Below, piece after piece: positions 46,201 through 58,183 of a stretch of 64,000 nt of DNA. The position numbers and the translations under genes are program-made. The notes below the pieces were generated by a model that saw only the letters and a program-made list of their open reading frames with translations, made no database searches and was not told the DNA's origin. How positions within the stretch are numbered: the stretch's first letter is position 1; each line of letters opens with the position of its first letter. This stretch comes from Aaosphaeria pasadenensis. Lineage: Eukaryota; Ascomycota; Dothideomycetes; Pleosporales. The stretch spans positions 124,001-188,000 of the forward strand of contig JAKLMB010000044.1 in NCBI GenBank assembly GCA_022813625.1, given 5' to 3'.

Positions 46201-48280
46201 AGGAAGCCTCATCACATCCCTCATCAGCCACCGACCAAGCGAACGACCTGGGTGCGAAGAACTTCTGCGAAGTGGAAAGGTGCCAGTACAAATCGAAGAC
46301 AACGCTGTAAAAGAAGCCTTGAAGGCCCTGTCCGATCGAAACTCGCCACATTATGCCAAAATGCTGGCAGCCTTGTTTTCGCAGAAGCCGGACACGCAAG
46401 CGAAGGATTTCACCTGGGATATTGCTACTAGTACAGGCACGCAAGACATCAAGCCGAATGATATTCTCCTTCAATCTCTAGTGAAGGAAAGATTAACCGC
46501 GGTATTCCGAGGGCACGGCGCGGTCGAGTCGCAACGACCCTTGCTCTTACCATGGTCGGAACATTACACCAACAAGAATGTCGTGAAACTGTTCGATCCA
46601 TCAGGTACACTCGTGCAATTGCCGTTTGACCTCACTCTTCCATTTGCGAGAAGCATCGGACGCGGAGCACCTTACATCGAGAAAACATTCACAATTAGCT
46701 CTGTCTACCGTGACAGCTACACTGGAGGTGCCCCGCGTAGTAACGGAGAGGCTGATTTTGACATCCTATCGGAGGACACACTCGACCTTGCATTGAAAGA
46801 AGCCGAAGTTCTCAAGGTCATTGATGAAGTGATTGATGAGTTCCCACCTCTTTCATCCACACAAATGTGCTTCCATCTGAATCACACAGAACTCCTAGAA
46901 ATAGTGATGGACTTTTGTAGGATCGATTCGCTGCAACGTCCAGCTGTCAAGGAGATCTTGAGCAAACTCAACATACAGAAGTACAACTGGCAAAAGATCA
47001 AAAACGAACTCCGAGGTCCGGATGTTGGGGTCTCCTCGACTTCGTTGGACGATCTAGCTCGGTTCGACTGGAGAGATACACCCGAGAAAGCATTTGCCAA
47101 GCTGCGTCGAATCTTCGTTGGAACGAGATATCTTGACCGCACCCACGCCATATTTGCCCATCTGAGCTCCGTCGTCAATTACATGAAACACTGGAACATC
47201 AAACGGAAGGTATACATCAACGTCCTCAGCAGCTTCAATGAGAAATTCTACAAGGGTGGGGTTCTGTTCCAATGTCTGTTCGATGGGAAGCAACGCGAAG
47301 TCCTGGCTGCGGGAGGCCGCTACGATCGCCTTATCGAAGAATATCGACCCAAAGCGCAGGGCCGAGGTCAACATATTGCTAGATACCACGGTGTTGGCAT
47401 GAATCTTGGTTGGGATCGCCTCGTCAACGCCATGGTGCGATATCTGAAGAAGCCAGAGAAGACAACTTTCCTCAAGAAACATACCGAGGAAGACACATCT
47501 GCGGTGTCTTGGATGCCTCGTAGATGTGATTGTCTAGTCGCCAGCTTCGATTCAGCTGTGCTGAGATCCACGGGCGTGAAGATGGCAGCTGGCTTGATCT
47601 CTCATGGTTTCACTGCGGAGCTCTCGATCGATGCCCACTCCATCGAAGATGTCCTAAGACATTACCGTGACGACCGACACAGTTGGATTATCGTTATCAA
47701 GCATGGCATTGCTCCCGACAAGCCAGATCTAAAAGTCAAAAGTATCGCAAAGAAGGAAGACACCGATCTCCGCTCTGCAGACTTGCTCAATTATCTTCGA
47801 AACGAGCTACGAGATCGTGATGCACGGGAAGGTACCGCCGCTCAACGAAATACAAAGGCTATCTCTACTACTCCCACGGCAACGGTTGCATCTAAAGCCA
47901 ACGTTGATGTTCTCATATCACACCATCGCTCTAAAAAGAGTAGTAAATGGTCAATCGTTGAGACTGCCCAGGCACGGTCGACCGAGCTCCTTTCTTCTTT
48001 CCAGGGCGCTCCTATTGCAGCCATTGAGGCGAAGGACGAAATAATGAATTTAATCCGGGAGACCAGGCTGGGAGACCCGGAAACATGGCGCAGAGCTATC
48101 CAAAGTGTTCCACTGGCCGAGCGGAAGTACCTACAGGAATTGCATGACCTCCTGCGACGGTATGCTGCCCGGTGGAAGGATGAAGCTGAGGCTGGCAATG
48201 TGAGAAGTGGAGAGGGCGGGAAAGCATTCGTGTATAATTTCCGGACAGGGGGTTGCTTGCTCTATGATTTAGAAACTTGA
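43263..48280 (+). CDS. GCN2: eIF2-alpha kinase Gcn2 (cpc-3 / cpcC type)
   Basis: Exons 43263..43490, 43601..45554, 45603..48280; 1619 residues. Senses uncharged tRNA and phosphorylates eIF2-alpha to start general amino-acid control. Domains: RWD (about residues 45-150, EEEIEVLKSIYMEDFEE), a Lys/Glu-rich coiled coil, a pseudokinase (about 205-500) with HKRIHPHN in place of HRDLKPxN and LADAGF in place of DFG, an active kinase (about 583-930; GKGGYGEVVKA, YAIKKI, HRDLKPDN, DFGLA, activation loop MTRSVGTALYVAPE with two Thr), a HisRS-like domain (about 990-1450; VFRGHGAVESQRPLL) and a C-terminal domain. An acidic insert splits the kinase lobes, as is usual for Gcn2. The second intron (48 nt, GTAAGC...TACTAAC...AAAG) is a multiple of three and has no stop, so unspliced mRNA would still be translated. 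Confidence 0.96.
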
Positions 48281-48617
48281 AGACTACCCAGGGACTATTT
48301 GGGTACAGCCAAATTAGATAATGACGCCTGCCATGTATGGCACGACTGATGAATGCTAAAACAAATTCGAGCTTCAGTATAATTTAAGGTCATCCTCGAC
48401 TTTCGCTGGCCTGTCTCTGATAGTGAAGTTCGATTAATTTATGCCGATTTTTCGTTCACCAAAGTCTCGTAAACCATTAAAAAAGTACCCATCAGGCATG
48501 GTGCGTGGCAATGGGCTTCTCATGTATCTAAAGATAAAGCTGTGTCCCCAGTAGGACATGACAAAATCACTAAATACAACATATCTTGCGTCGCAAACGA
48601 ATCCACGACGTTGTTCT
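48281..48617. other. Convergent 3' region between GCN2 and the rhamnosidase gene
   Basis: 337 bases between stop codons, moderately AT-rich. Nothing else seen. It marks the switch from housekeeping genes on the left to accessory metabolic genes on the right. Confidence 0.5.
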
Positions 48618-51440
48618 CTACGGTCTTATCTGTAGTCTATAGTCACCTGGCTTGATACCTATTCTCTGCCCCCATCTCGAACTGACCGCAATGAGCGTCT
48701 TACTTATTCTTTCCAATTTGACTGAGCTGGATACATGAGGGAGTAGTAGGAAACAAGTTGTACTCGTCGGTACCGATATATTCATCGTGACAACATCTTC
48801 ATCTCCCGATTGTTCCTTGTTATACTCAATGGAAATCTTCCCATACGGGCACTCCATCGAGCCTTTGACGTGTCGGAACTCGCTTCTAAACGGTGGCTTA
48901 ACAGTCCACGTCCTGTACGCCTCGCTCTCGGGTTTGAGACCCAGGACAGCCTCGTAGAACCATTCGTAGATAGTGCCTAACATGTCGTGACTCTTACTAC
49001 GACAAGCATCTTGCCAGAATTCGTTGAGCGTAGTCTCTCCCCGCCTGATGAAGCGCATGTAGCTGGGATGTTCCTCTTGTCGTGCCATCTCAAGTACGAT
49101 GTCTGGCCGATCGAGATCTGCAAGCGTGTTCCACAGGAACTTGAGTCCAATCTCACCGGCTTGGATCCGATTGTTTGCCGCGGCGCAGCCCTCGAGGAAC
49201 GCTTTCTGCACATCGGCAACGTGCTCGTGGGGGACGAGTTCGAATTGCAGTGCGAATGCTTGTGCGACCATGTTCCGGTCCTGCTTGCCCGGCTCGTCGC
49301 GCGATGTGTAGAAAGCGTAGGGGTAGAGCTTTTTGTCAGTGACAAGGAGGTGCTCGTTGTATACCTTGTAGATTCGGTCTGCCCAGTCGGCGAACCGCTT
49401 CTCGCACGAGTCCCGCCCGAGTTCTCGTGCCATACGCTGAATGTTGCGTAGACAGCGGTAGTAGATCGCTGTCTCTATATTCGCCTGGTTATTCCCAAAC
49501 GCTACACGGAGACCCCAATCTCCCAGTCCGTGCTCTATGAGACCTCCTTCACGCTCCTTGGTCTTGATATATTCCATGTAGCGTACGCATGGCTCGAATA
49601 GCTTCTCAAATACATGCGTCGAGTCGTAATAGAAGCGAAGCAACTCTGGTAACAATACAGCTGCGCCGCCCCAGGTAATAGTGTCGTGCATCGGGCCACA
49701 CATGTATCTTATTTCTGGAGCCATGGTGGGCACAAGACCGTTCGGCTCTTGGGCATCAACCATGTCGTCTAATATTTTCGAATACAAAGATTCCATGTCG
49801 CGGATATACTGTGATGCGGGAGCAAGCAGATGTGTCACCTCCAGCCAAGCAAACTTTTCCATCTGAGGACAGTCGGTATGGTAGCTGAACATGTTACTGA
49901 CGAAGGACCAGTAGCACATTTTGATCAGGGCGTTGACATCTTCTTTGTCCGTTTCGACCGACCCGAGCTTCCGCGCTGCAGATGAGACATGACGGGAAAC
50001 CAAAGAATGGATGACAGGAAAATCTTGACCTTCCTCGATAGACACGCCTTCGACTTGGATATAATGGGCGCATGTAAAGCAGAAGTCTGGCTCCCAAGTC
50101 TCCACACCTGTGCCCGCCAGTGTGAATTTGCAGAACACGCCAGTTTCGAATTGTTTGAACAGCGGGTCCGGCATCAAAACCCTCCCGCTATCATCAATCG
50201 TTTCCGAGAAGCGGACAATGACTTCCGAGCCAGCCTTTCCACTGACTTGAATTTTGACCATTGTAGTCATGTTTTGACCCATGTCGTAGCTGACAATGCC
50301 TGGCTCAAGAGTTTTCGTATCAACTGGCTCGAAAGTCTCATGAAGGATCACGGGTGGCTGAGATTGGTATTTCAACTTTCCTCTTGGCCCAGTAACAGGC
50401 GTTGCATTGTTCCACTGCTCATCTTCAATGAAACCAGGGTGGTCCCAGCCAACCGGATACTGTCGGAAGTCCTTGGTCTCGGATGAATAGATATTTGCAA
50501 GAGTCGTAGCACTCTTCCTGATCTTCCAGTCCGGGCCTGTGATTATAGTTTCTCGGCTTCCATCCTCGAAGAATAGGTGTAGCTCTAGGAAGAAGCAGAG
50601 TTCGTTGCCATATCTGACATACGTGTTGTCTTCGTAGCAAGGCCAAAAGAAACGATCTTCTCCCTGGTCACCAGCATAGAAGCCGTTGCCGACATGTGCT
50701 CCGAGCACGTTCTCCCCTTCTCGAAGAATGTTGGAAATGTCGTAGGCGACAAATTGCACTGTCCTGTGGTAGTTCGTCCAACCTGGATCTAGCACATGCT
50801 CATTGGCGGCAGCGGGGTCTCCATTGCACACAAAGTTGAAATGTCCAAGTCCAGAGGCGAACGCAATGGCTCGTGATGGTTTTCGTGGCAGGTTAATTGC
50901 TTTACGGACATAGAACGGTTTGTCGCCGTTGTCGCCAATCCACACGCTTTTCCATCTATTCGGCTCATCTTCAAACCACGTTCGGAATATGAGGCTGGTA
51001 TGTGGCATCTATGGGCTCGTCAGCTTTACCATATATTTCGTATGATCAGTTTACGTCGTATTTACATAGGTCTGGTTCATGCTGTAAGGTGGAAGAAGCC
51101 CATTACAGCGAGGATACGCTGTGAAGAATTCATTGACACCAGATTTGCTCTGTTTTCCTTCATCGTCCCATATGGTCACGCGCCAGTAGTGAAAACTTGC
51201 AGATGCAAACCCTCCATCCGGCTGGCACAAGATGTTACGTTGTTGTGATCCTTCGACTTTTGACGAGTCCCAGAGCGGGGTGACGAACTCCGGAGAATTG
51301 GACACCTCCACACGATATGCTACCTGCTTCGCATGCTCGCGCTCAGAATGTAGAACCCAAAAGAAACGAATCTTGTCGACGTCGATGCCGAGATGTTCGT
51401 GAAACGCGTGTATGCCACAGCGAGTGACGGTCAAAGACAT
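48618..51440 (-). CDS. Alpha-L-rhamnosidase, GH78 family, intracellular
   Basis: Exons 51440..51066 and 51008..48618, 921 residues, intron 57 nt, phase 0. Hydrolyses terminal alpha-L-rhamnose, for example from flavonoid glycosides or plant saponins. The start is the ATG at 51440 (MSLTVTRCGIHAF); further in-frame upstream sequence has no ATG. There is no signal peptide, so the enzyme is likely cytosolic. Domain order: N-terminal Bac_rhamnosid_N-like module (PFYVRKAINLP, YHRTVQFVAYDISNIL, GENVLGAHVGNGFYAGD), a concanavalin-like module (DMGQNMTTMVKIQVSG), then the alpha-barrel catalytic domain (YHTDCPQMEKFAWLEV, GGLIEHGLGDWG, TTLNEFWQDACRSKSHDM) and a C-terminal beta domain (GSMECPYGKISIEY). Function is clear at family level; substrate is unknown. 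Confidence 0.92.
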
Positions 51441-52620
51441 GGTGGATGGGTTGAGGTCTGGGACACGTACTCCTAGGACGAGAGGTAGAGGGGAAGGGAT
51501 GAGCGTCTCGATTATGTGGACTATCAAATCGGTGGATTATTTTGTAGCCGTGATGATCCCTCCACTTTTGATTTATCTGGTGGGAACTTGACGGTCGACT
51601 GAAAAGGGAAGTAGTAGCCTCGACAGGTGAATTCGGATTAGATTAATAGAACTGCTCGGCGCAGATGCTACCGAGACCCACTCGGATCGTAGTGCTATTC
51701 GCGGTGTTACCATGCGTGATCAATGATGTTCAAGTCAGAGGGAATGCAGACAATACAATTCTAGCGAATCAGACTTTCCGTTGACTGGGTAGGTGGAATT
51801 AAGAGTTCTTAGAATCCGTCATCGAAACACCAGAGGTCGGGATGTGGGGTAACGAGGGGCTAGAAGCATAGAAGCTCGTCCACATGTCTTTCAGATCAGC
51901 CACTCCATACATACATTGGAAATTCCAGGTTGCCACCTTCTCGGTATGACTTGTAAAATGCAGTCTCCAATAATCTCTTAGCAGTCGAAGTGCAATGTTT
52001 CTTAACATTGCATTCAAGTCCATACTGAAAGCCGAAGTTATTTTCAGTTCACCCTGGCAGATTCCATTCCATCACCCACTTATCAGCCAATGTTAGCATG
52101 CTGAGAATCCCGATGTTTTCACCTCAGAAATATGCTTATTGGGAATGACAGATCGCGTATGGTCTGGAAGAGTGTTGTCCAGATTCCAGTTCATGTTCTC
52201 GCAAAATATTATCTCCTTCAGGGTCGAACGTTAGGCAATGCCATTGAAACGTACTTACCTCAGAACTAAATCTCCTCTCCCTTTAAATCTGACTGCATTT
52301 TGTCAATGTTGGTTATTCTACCGGGAGATCAAAGGAGATATTATTGATGATGTGGAAGGGATATTCGCTTATACCCTGTCTCGTGTGCCCGTCCATGTTG
52401 TGTAGCGGCAGAAACGGGAATGAAGCAGAATAGAGGGGTTGAGCTGATATTCGAACAACATGAAGTCAATTCGTTAACATCTACTCAATACAAAAGGTTC
52501 AGGCAGCATGATCGTTTACAAATTCTTGTAGAGATACCTCAGCGGGCGTAATGATAATAAGCAAAAAAAAGTAAATAGATAGTTACAATCCTGCTGCTTC
52601 ATGTATTTAGTCCAGCTAAT
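51441..52620. other. Intergenic region upstream of the rhamnosidase gene
   Basis: 1.2 kb. A short minus-strand frame at 51799-52023 (74 codons) is unassigned and probably not a gene. The rest is AT-rich and shows nothing recognisable. Confidence 0.4.
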
Positions 52621-54380
52621 CTACTCATCTACGTCACGCGGGTCATGTTTGTCCCAGAACTGATTATACTCTTCCCAACTCTGAGGAGAGAAAGCATAGG
52701 GGACTGTTATAGGTGCAATTGGAACACCCGCTTTCTCAAACTCTTCCAGCCGTGCCTTTGTCCTTGGTCGTGATTTGTTGATACTGTATACGCTTATCCT
52801 GTGGCAAGAGCTCGTAACGTGCAATCCCCAATTCCAGGAAGTGCGTACGTTCGAGGGCTGCGTGTTCAGTGCATTGTCCCAACAGCGACACACAATTTCA
52901 ACCCAGCCTTCGACATCGCAAGGAAGTTCAAACTTCCAAGTACGCCAGGTCCATTTGCGCTTTTCAGAAAGATTCTCTAGAGGCACTGTGTACCAATTGA
53001 ATCCTCCATCCATGGACAGCTCTACACGCTCTGGCCAGCGCCCACCGCCAGAGTAAGCCCATCCATTGCATTGTATTTTACCGTTATGGATGATGACCTG
53101 TTTTGTCCAAGGCGACATGATCGCAGAGCTGACTGGCATTTCCTGGATTTGGATGCCATCAGTGAACTTCAAGTTGTGCTTTCCAGTTTGCTGAGGGAAG
53201 TAGAGATATTCCTGACTCTGCACTGGCGCCAGACTTGGGTTCTTGATTGCTTTGATGCGGTAGAGCCACTTGACACTTCTGGCGCCAATATAGCCCAGGA
53301 CCACAAGACGGAGAGGATATCCGTGAATCCTGGGTAGAGGCTCCCCGTTCATTTCCCAGGTCAGCAGCACTTCGTTTGCCTTCACCTTCGACCACGGCAC
53401 GCTGACGAGATAGTTCATGACTTTGTCGTCCTTGAAGTAGGTGTCGGCTCCATAGAATTCCAGATGTTTAGCACCATCAATCAAACCTCCGCAAGCCTTG
53501 ATCACCTTTTTCAAGCTGATGCCAGCGTAGCGGGCAGTGCCGATAGCACCTTCAGCCCATGGTGCTTGAGGAACTTCATCACCTTGACCTGGGTACTTGA
53601 GGATTTGCTCAATACGTCGAGTGCCAGAGCATTGAATTGTGACGGTTGTCTCAACTCGAGGGAACTTTGATTCGTCCATGAGCTCGTCCAAAGTGAATGA
53701 CCTTGGATTGGCTACAAGGCCGTCCATGTCAAAGCTAAAATCCTCTGGGTCGATGATGGGAATGCCACCATGATTTCTGACAAAGTGCAATGAATTAGGC
53801 GTGATTGCTTTGTCAGTGACAAGACGCTTGGGGGGCTCGCCGTTGTAGGGGAATTGAAGAAGATGGAGCATTTCCGGGTGCTTTTCCTTCTGAACAAGGT
53901 CCCACGAGTCATCGGGTACGCTCTGTAGTTCCCCTCCGATGGCATGGTGCCACATCTTCCAGCGTATTCCAGGAAGCACTGGGTTAGTAGCTGGGATAGG
54001 ACCAAGTTGGAATTCTGGATTTGGCGGCCAAGTGTAAGAAGTCAGGATCTTCCGAGCTATGGCCTTCTTGTCTGGGTAGTTCTCCCACTCTACGAACCTA
54101 CGGTAAATCAGCTCGATCCTACAAAAAAAATAGATAGGATACCAGCGAGATTCGCTGGCAGAACATACCCTTTCCATCCCTTCCGTTCCATCTTAAACAG
54201 TGCATCACGATCACCGATAGACTTAAGGGCCTCCTCGTCTTTAGTGGGCGCTGGAAAGGTCTGAGGAGCAAGAGTCTTGATTTTAGGGCCCGTCATGTCT
54301 AGTACTGGAAGCTCAGCACCGGACAACCCTTGCTCAATCTTCCACTCTCCAGGGCGGTTGGTGATCTTTGGTGCCGCCAT
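52621..54380 (-). CDS. Sulfite-oxidase-type molybdenum enzyme without heme domain
   Basis: Exons 54380..54169 and 54097..52621, 562 residues. Two acceptors are possible; the longer intron (71 nt) joins GWKG to FVEWENYP and is preferred. The start is the ATG at 54380. Seen: molybdopterin-binding domain with HFVRNHGGIP, the molybdenum-ligand Cys in TIQCSGTRR, EGAIGTARYAGISL and RIHGYPLRLVVLGYIGARSV, then the Mo-co dimerisation domain (AYSGGGRWPERVELSMDGG). There is no cytochrome b5 domain and no FAD/NADH module, so it resembles the plant-type sulfite oxidase, which passes electrons to O2 and makes H2O2. An N-terminal extension of about 170 residues precedes the core. Substrate is inferred. It is transcribed divergently from a catalase. 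Confidence 0.88.
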
Positions 54381-55313
54381 GATTGTTGAATGAATTGTCA
54401 CTTTCACCCAATTGAAAAAGTAGTGATACTTCAGTGGGGTGCTCAAAGATGATAGATCTCTGTACCAGGGGCGTTTTTATGAATTAGAGCACTTGTACCC
54501 CGCCTTCGTATACTTTCCGAGCGCATCCGTGGGCGTCTTGCTATGACATGTTGTGCACCCGTTGGGAACGCTGCGGATGCTTAGCTTAGCACATGCGAAA
54601 ATAGACTGCAGCGCGTTCAAACCCTTTACAGTAATTGATCTAGATCCCAACATTACCTCCGAAGCAAATCATTGGCAGCAAATTCGTGCGCTTAATTATG
54701 TGTATCATGAAATGTCCGAATCAGGACGAGCGCATTACTTTACAGCATGCACCCATCGATCCGCATGAAGCTCGGAACTGTTCCAGATACCTCGCAAGGC
54801 CTCTTACGGATGCAGGCGTGACGTAGGTGCTTATAGAGTGACTACGGGTAGCTATCCTACGAGGGATCTCATAGGATCAATTATCCACATACCTCATACT
54901 CGTATGTTCATCATATCTCGTACCCGGGTACGTAGGCTTGCCGCACAGGCCACTTCTATCTCCCATTTATCCCCGGGCGGAGAACCCTCGAACCTCCCCT
55001 GGCACCGAGTTTGCTCCGCTCCGTAGATAAATGCTCTGACATTGAGATCTTGCTACGAGTACGCAATCATCCTTGTACAAGTAAAACCGTGCTTGGCTTG
55101 AGCTTTAAGAAGCATATGATATAAAACGTTTTAAGCACCACAAAGAATAACTACAATCTTCTATTATCATCGTCACGATTTCCAACCTTTTACTCTACAA
55201 GAGAACTGCAAGGTACATCTATCATTACCACTACCAGATTGCATAAAGGAATTCGTCTACACAAGAACACTTCCTTTTATATTTCAACAAGTCCGAAACA
55301 CCACCAATTCACC
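54381..55313. promoter_or_regulatory. Divergent promoter between the molybdoenzyme and catalase genes
   Basis: 933 bases between start codons. TATAAAA at 55120-55126 lies about 190 bases before the catalase ATG and is the best core-promoter candidate. The block 54830-54960 holds several short inverted or repeated pieces such as CTCATA/TACGAG and CCCGGGTACG. Shared control of the two genes is possible. Confidence 0.5.
55120..55126 (+). promoter_or_regulatory. Probable TATA box of the catalase gene
   Basis: TATAAAA, 188 bases before the ATG at 55314; spacing is like that of the secreted-protein gene at the left end. Seen directly; function inferred. Confidence 0.5.
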
Positions 55314-57196
55314 ATGGTAAGTTGCTACGATGACCTTATCCCTATGCACACCCAACTTACATGTTTATGTTCAAAGGCTACCTCAGAAAACCCGTTGTCT
55401 ACCCTCGCAAATGGTTAGTTACATCGAACTCCCATACACTGCCATGGACAAGCTACTAACTCTTCTTACTTATTAAGGTCAACCGAGCGGGGATCCAGGT
55501 TCCGCTCATGAACTTCGTTACGGCAATACCAATGGAGGGCTGGTCGCTTTGAGCGATGTGCAGCTTGTAGAAGTCTTAGCACATTTTGCACGCGAACGCA
55601 TTCCCGAACGGTACGTATCTTGAATATACAAGCTCATAGACAGCGACCATGATAACCAGGCTAATGCCGCTACAGGACTGTGCATGCCAAAGCAGCCGGT
55701 GCTTTTGGAGACTTTGAAGTGCTCGCAGACATCTCTGACTTGACTGATGCGGACTTTCTAACCGGTATTGGGAAAAAGACCAAGCTCTTGACTCGAATCT
55801 CGACTGTCGGTGGAGAGAAAGGCTCGAGCGATACGGTTCGAGATGTCCGTGGCTGGGCTACCAAGTTCTACACCGCGGAAGGCGTACAGGACTTCGTCTT
55901 CAATGATCTACCGGTGTTTTTCATCCGCGACCCAATCAAATTTCCCTCGCTGAACCGAAGCCACAAGAAGAATCCTCGCACAAATACAGCTGACAATGCC
56001 ATGTTTTGGGATTATCATGTCAACAATCCCGAAGGTATCCATGGCCTGATGCACCTTTTCGGTCAGCGTGGTATTCCAGCCTCATTGAGAAACATCAATG
56101 GCTTTAGTGTGCATACCTACAGTCTGAACCGAGCTGTAAGCTATACCATCTACTTTTTACCCGTCTTTGGAGCTTTATTAACATGACTCAGGACGGAAAA
56201 TATGTTTACGTAAAATGGCATTGGAAGCCCGACGGTGGTATTAAGACCATGGATGCAGATACGGCTGTTCGATTAGCTGGATCGGATCCAGACTATCTCA
56301 CTAGAGATCTGTTTAATGCTATAGAAAAAGGCGAATTCCCGACATGGTCAGTTTACATCCAGGTGATCAAGCCTGAGGAAGTTGAGACTGCACCGATCGA
56401 CATCTTCGATGATACCTACACGTGGCCTTTCGATAAGTATCCCTTGCGTTTAGTCGGTCGCATTACCCTAAACGAGAATGTAAGAGTTCTAACCTATGTT
56501 GAAGTTAATGGTAATGTTGCTAATACTGTTAAGCCAAGTAATTATTTCCAAGACATCGAGCAAGCATGCTTCTCACCTTCAAATATGGTCCCCGGTGTGG
56601 GACCATCTGCCGATCCAGGTGCGTCTCGCGAAATCTAGGATTCATATTGATCAGCGTTAACGCAGTATAGTCCTCCAAGCGAGGATGTTCAGCTATCCTG
56701 ACGCACAAAGATATCGGGTTGGTCCCAATTACTTCCAACTTCCGCCAAACAGGCCTCATAATGCCGTATATGCCCCCTATGTCCGCAACGGCCCTGGCAC
56801 TATGAATGGCAACTATGGCGGAGACCCTGACTATATCCGGTCAGAGCTTCGTCCTGTAAGACTCAGCAACCGCGGCCAGGCTCCAATGCCGGGGAAACTG
56901 TCTGGACAAACAACGGCCTTTTCTACGTCTGTAACAGACAAGGATTTCGTTCAAGCTCGAGAATTGTGGGAGATCATCTGCAATGAACCAAATGGCAAGG
57001 AGCAGTTCTTGCACAGTATAATTCCAACGATCAAAGATGTACCGTCAACACTTCAGAAGCGAGTTATCGGTAAGTTAGCAATCTTCGGATATCTTTACTA
57101 GGTCTTAATATTGGTACTGACTAACTTGTAGATTATCTCGGTCGCGTCGATCAAGGGTTGAAGGAAGCACTTCAGCAAGGCGTTTCAAGTCAGTGA
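55314..57196 (+). CDS. Heme catalase, small-subunit type, eight exons
   Basis: Exons 55314..55316, 55377..55413, 55478..55610, 55676..56135, 56192..56479, 56534..56618, 56671..57069, 57132..57196; 489 residues, all phases consistent. Breaks H2O2 down to water and oxygen. Catalytic His is in TVHAKAAGAFGDFE, the distal Asn in DFVFNDLPVFFIRDP, and the heme-ligand Tyr in RMFSYPDAQRYRVGPNY. Usual Gly and Tyr of the VHAKGAGAFGYFE signature are Ala and Asp here, so it is a divergent subfamily. The coding part of exon 1 is the ATG alone. Intron 5 (54 nt) is a multiple of three without stops. The C-terminus SSQ is not a clear peroxisomal signal and there is no signal peptide, so the location is probably cytosolic. 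Confidence 0.92.
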
Positions 57197-58183
57197 AAGA
57201 CTTCCTAAGACCTGCTGGGGATAATAGAAGAAAAGAATTAAAAAGCATAAGTATTCAATGCTGGTTCTTGTATTGGCACCGAATCAACAAATTGGTCCAT
57301 TGGAATTTGCCTTTCTTGTCTGTATTCACTTTAATAATCACATCCTTTAATCTCAATAATCGGGCTCAAATGTTTATACTACGGTCAGAATTGCTTTGAT
57401 AGTCTTAGCTAACCTAAGTTGCGCAACGATCCCAAAATGTTCAAATATGGGACATCAGCTTTCTTGTATTATATCTGATCGACTCCCTTGTTACTATGAC
57501 ACCGAAAAAGTAACTATTAGGGAGTAGGAAATAATCGATGGCTCTAGATGTACTTGTTGATCCTACAAGGTACATTTAGTGTGACAATCTAATTCCGAAA
57601 GAGGAAGGAACACCGTTTAAGCTGACTCTCTCGTTTCAGCTCGCAATCACCAGCATAATCCTACGAAATCTTTGGTGTAATATTCTATCTTCGGGTCCAC
57701 ATAATAAGCAGTAAACTATCTAGAAGAAGAGCATGCCCCGATAGATTGAAAACTATTCCCCAGTTCTGGCTGGAAAAGTACCTAGGTATATATAGGTATT
57801 GGTTCCTCATCTCATCATTCCTTCGGGCTGTTGTATTCATCCGTGCCCGATTGATCCACAGGCCAAGCGCCAAATATTCCAAGATAACATCCAAAAGTAG
57901 GCCTAGTACAATTTGTGGTTTTGGCTTTGCTCAGTATTATTGGATGAGACTCCGACCGCAAACGGTCCGCTCATCTTGCTTCCTCATGTCCCTTGTACTA
58001 TCATACATGTTTGAGAAAGCTTTGACATTCTGTTCATGTGTAAGGTGAACGGCGATATTAACTACATAAAGGCACTTGCCCCCAAGTAACGAGACACCAA
58101 TGGAAAATTACGACCACAACCTGATCTGAATCCGCCTTCAAGTCCTATACACCATCTACCAAATTGAGGCTGCAATCCAAGCT
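57197..58183. other. Intergenic region downstream of catalase
   Basis: About 990 bases, AT-rich, with short frames only (57193-57399, 57685-58048) that lack protein character. Last 150 bases are presumably the leader of the following dehydrogenase gene. Confidence 0.4.

Noticed and set aside
51799..52023. 74-codon minus-strand frame with an upstream CAG
   Set aside because: No family resemblance and no partner exon found.
54098..54121. Shorter intron in the molybdoenzyme gene (acceptor TTTTTTTGTAG)
   Set aside because: Also in phase, but it inserts IELIYRR before the conserved FVEWE segment; the longer intron is preferred. RNA-seq would settle it.
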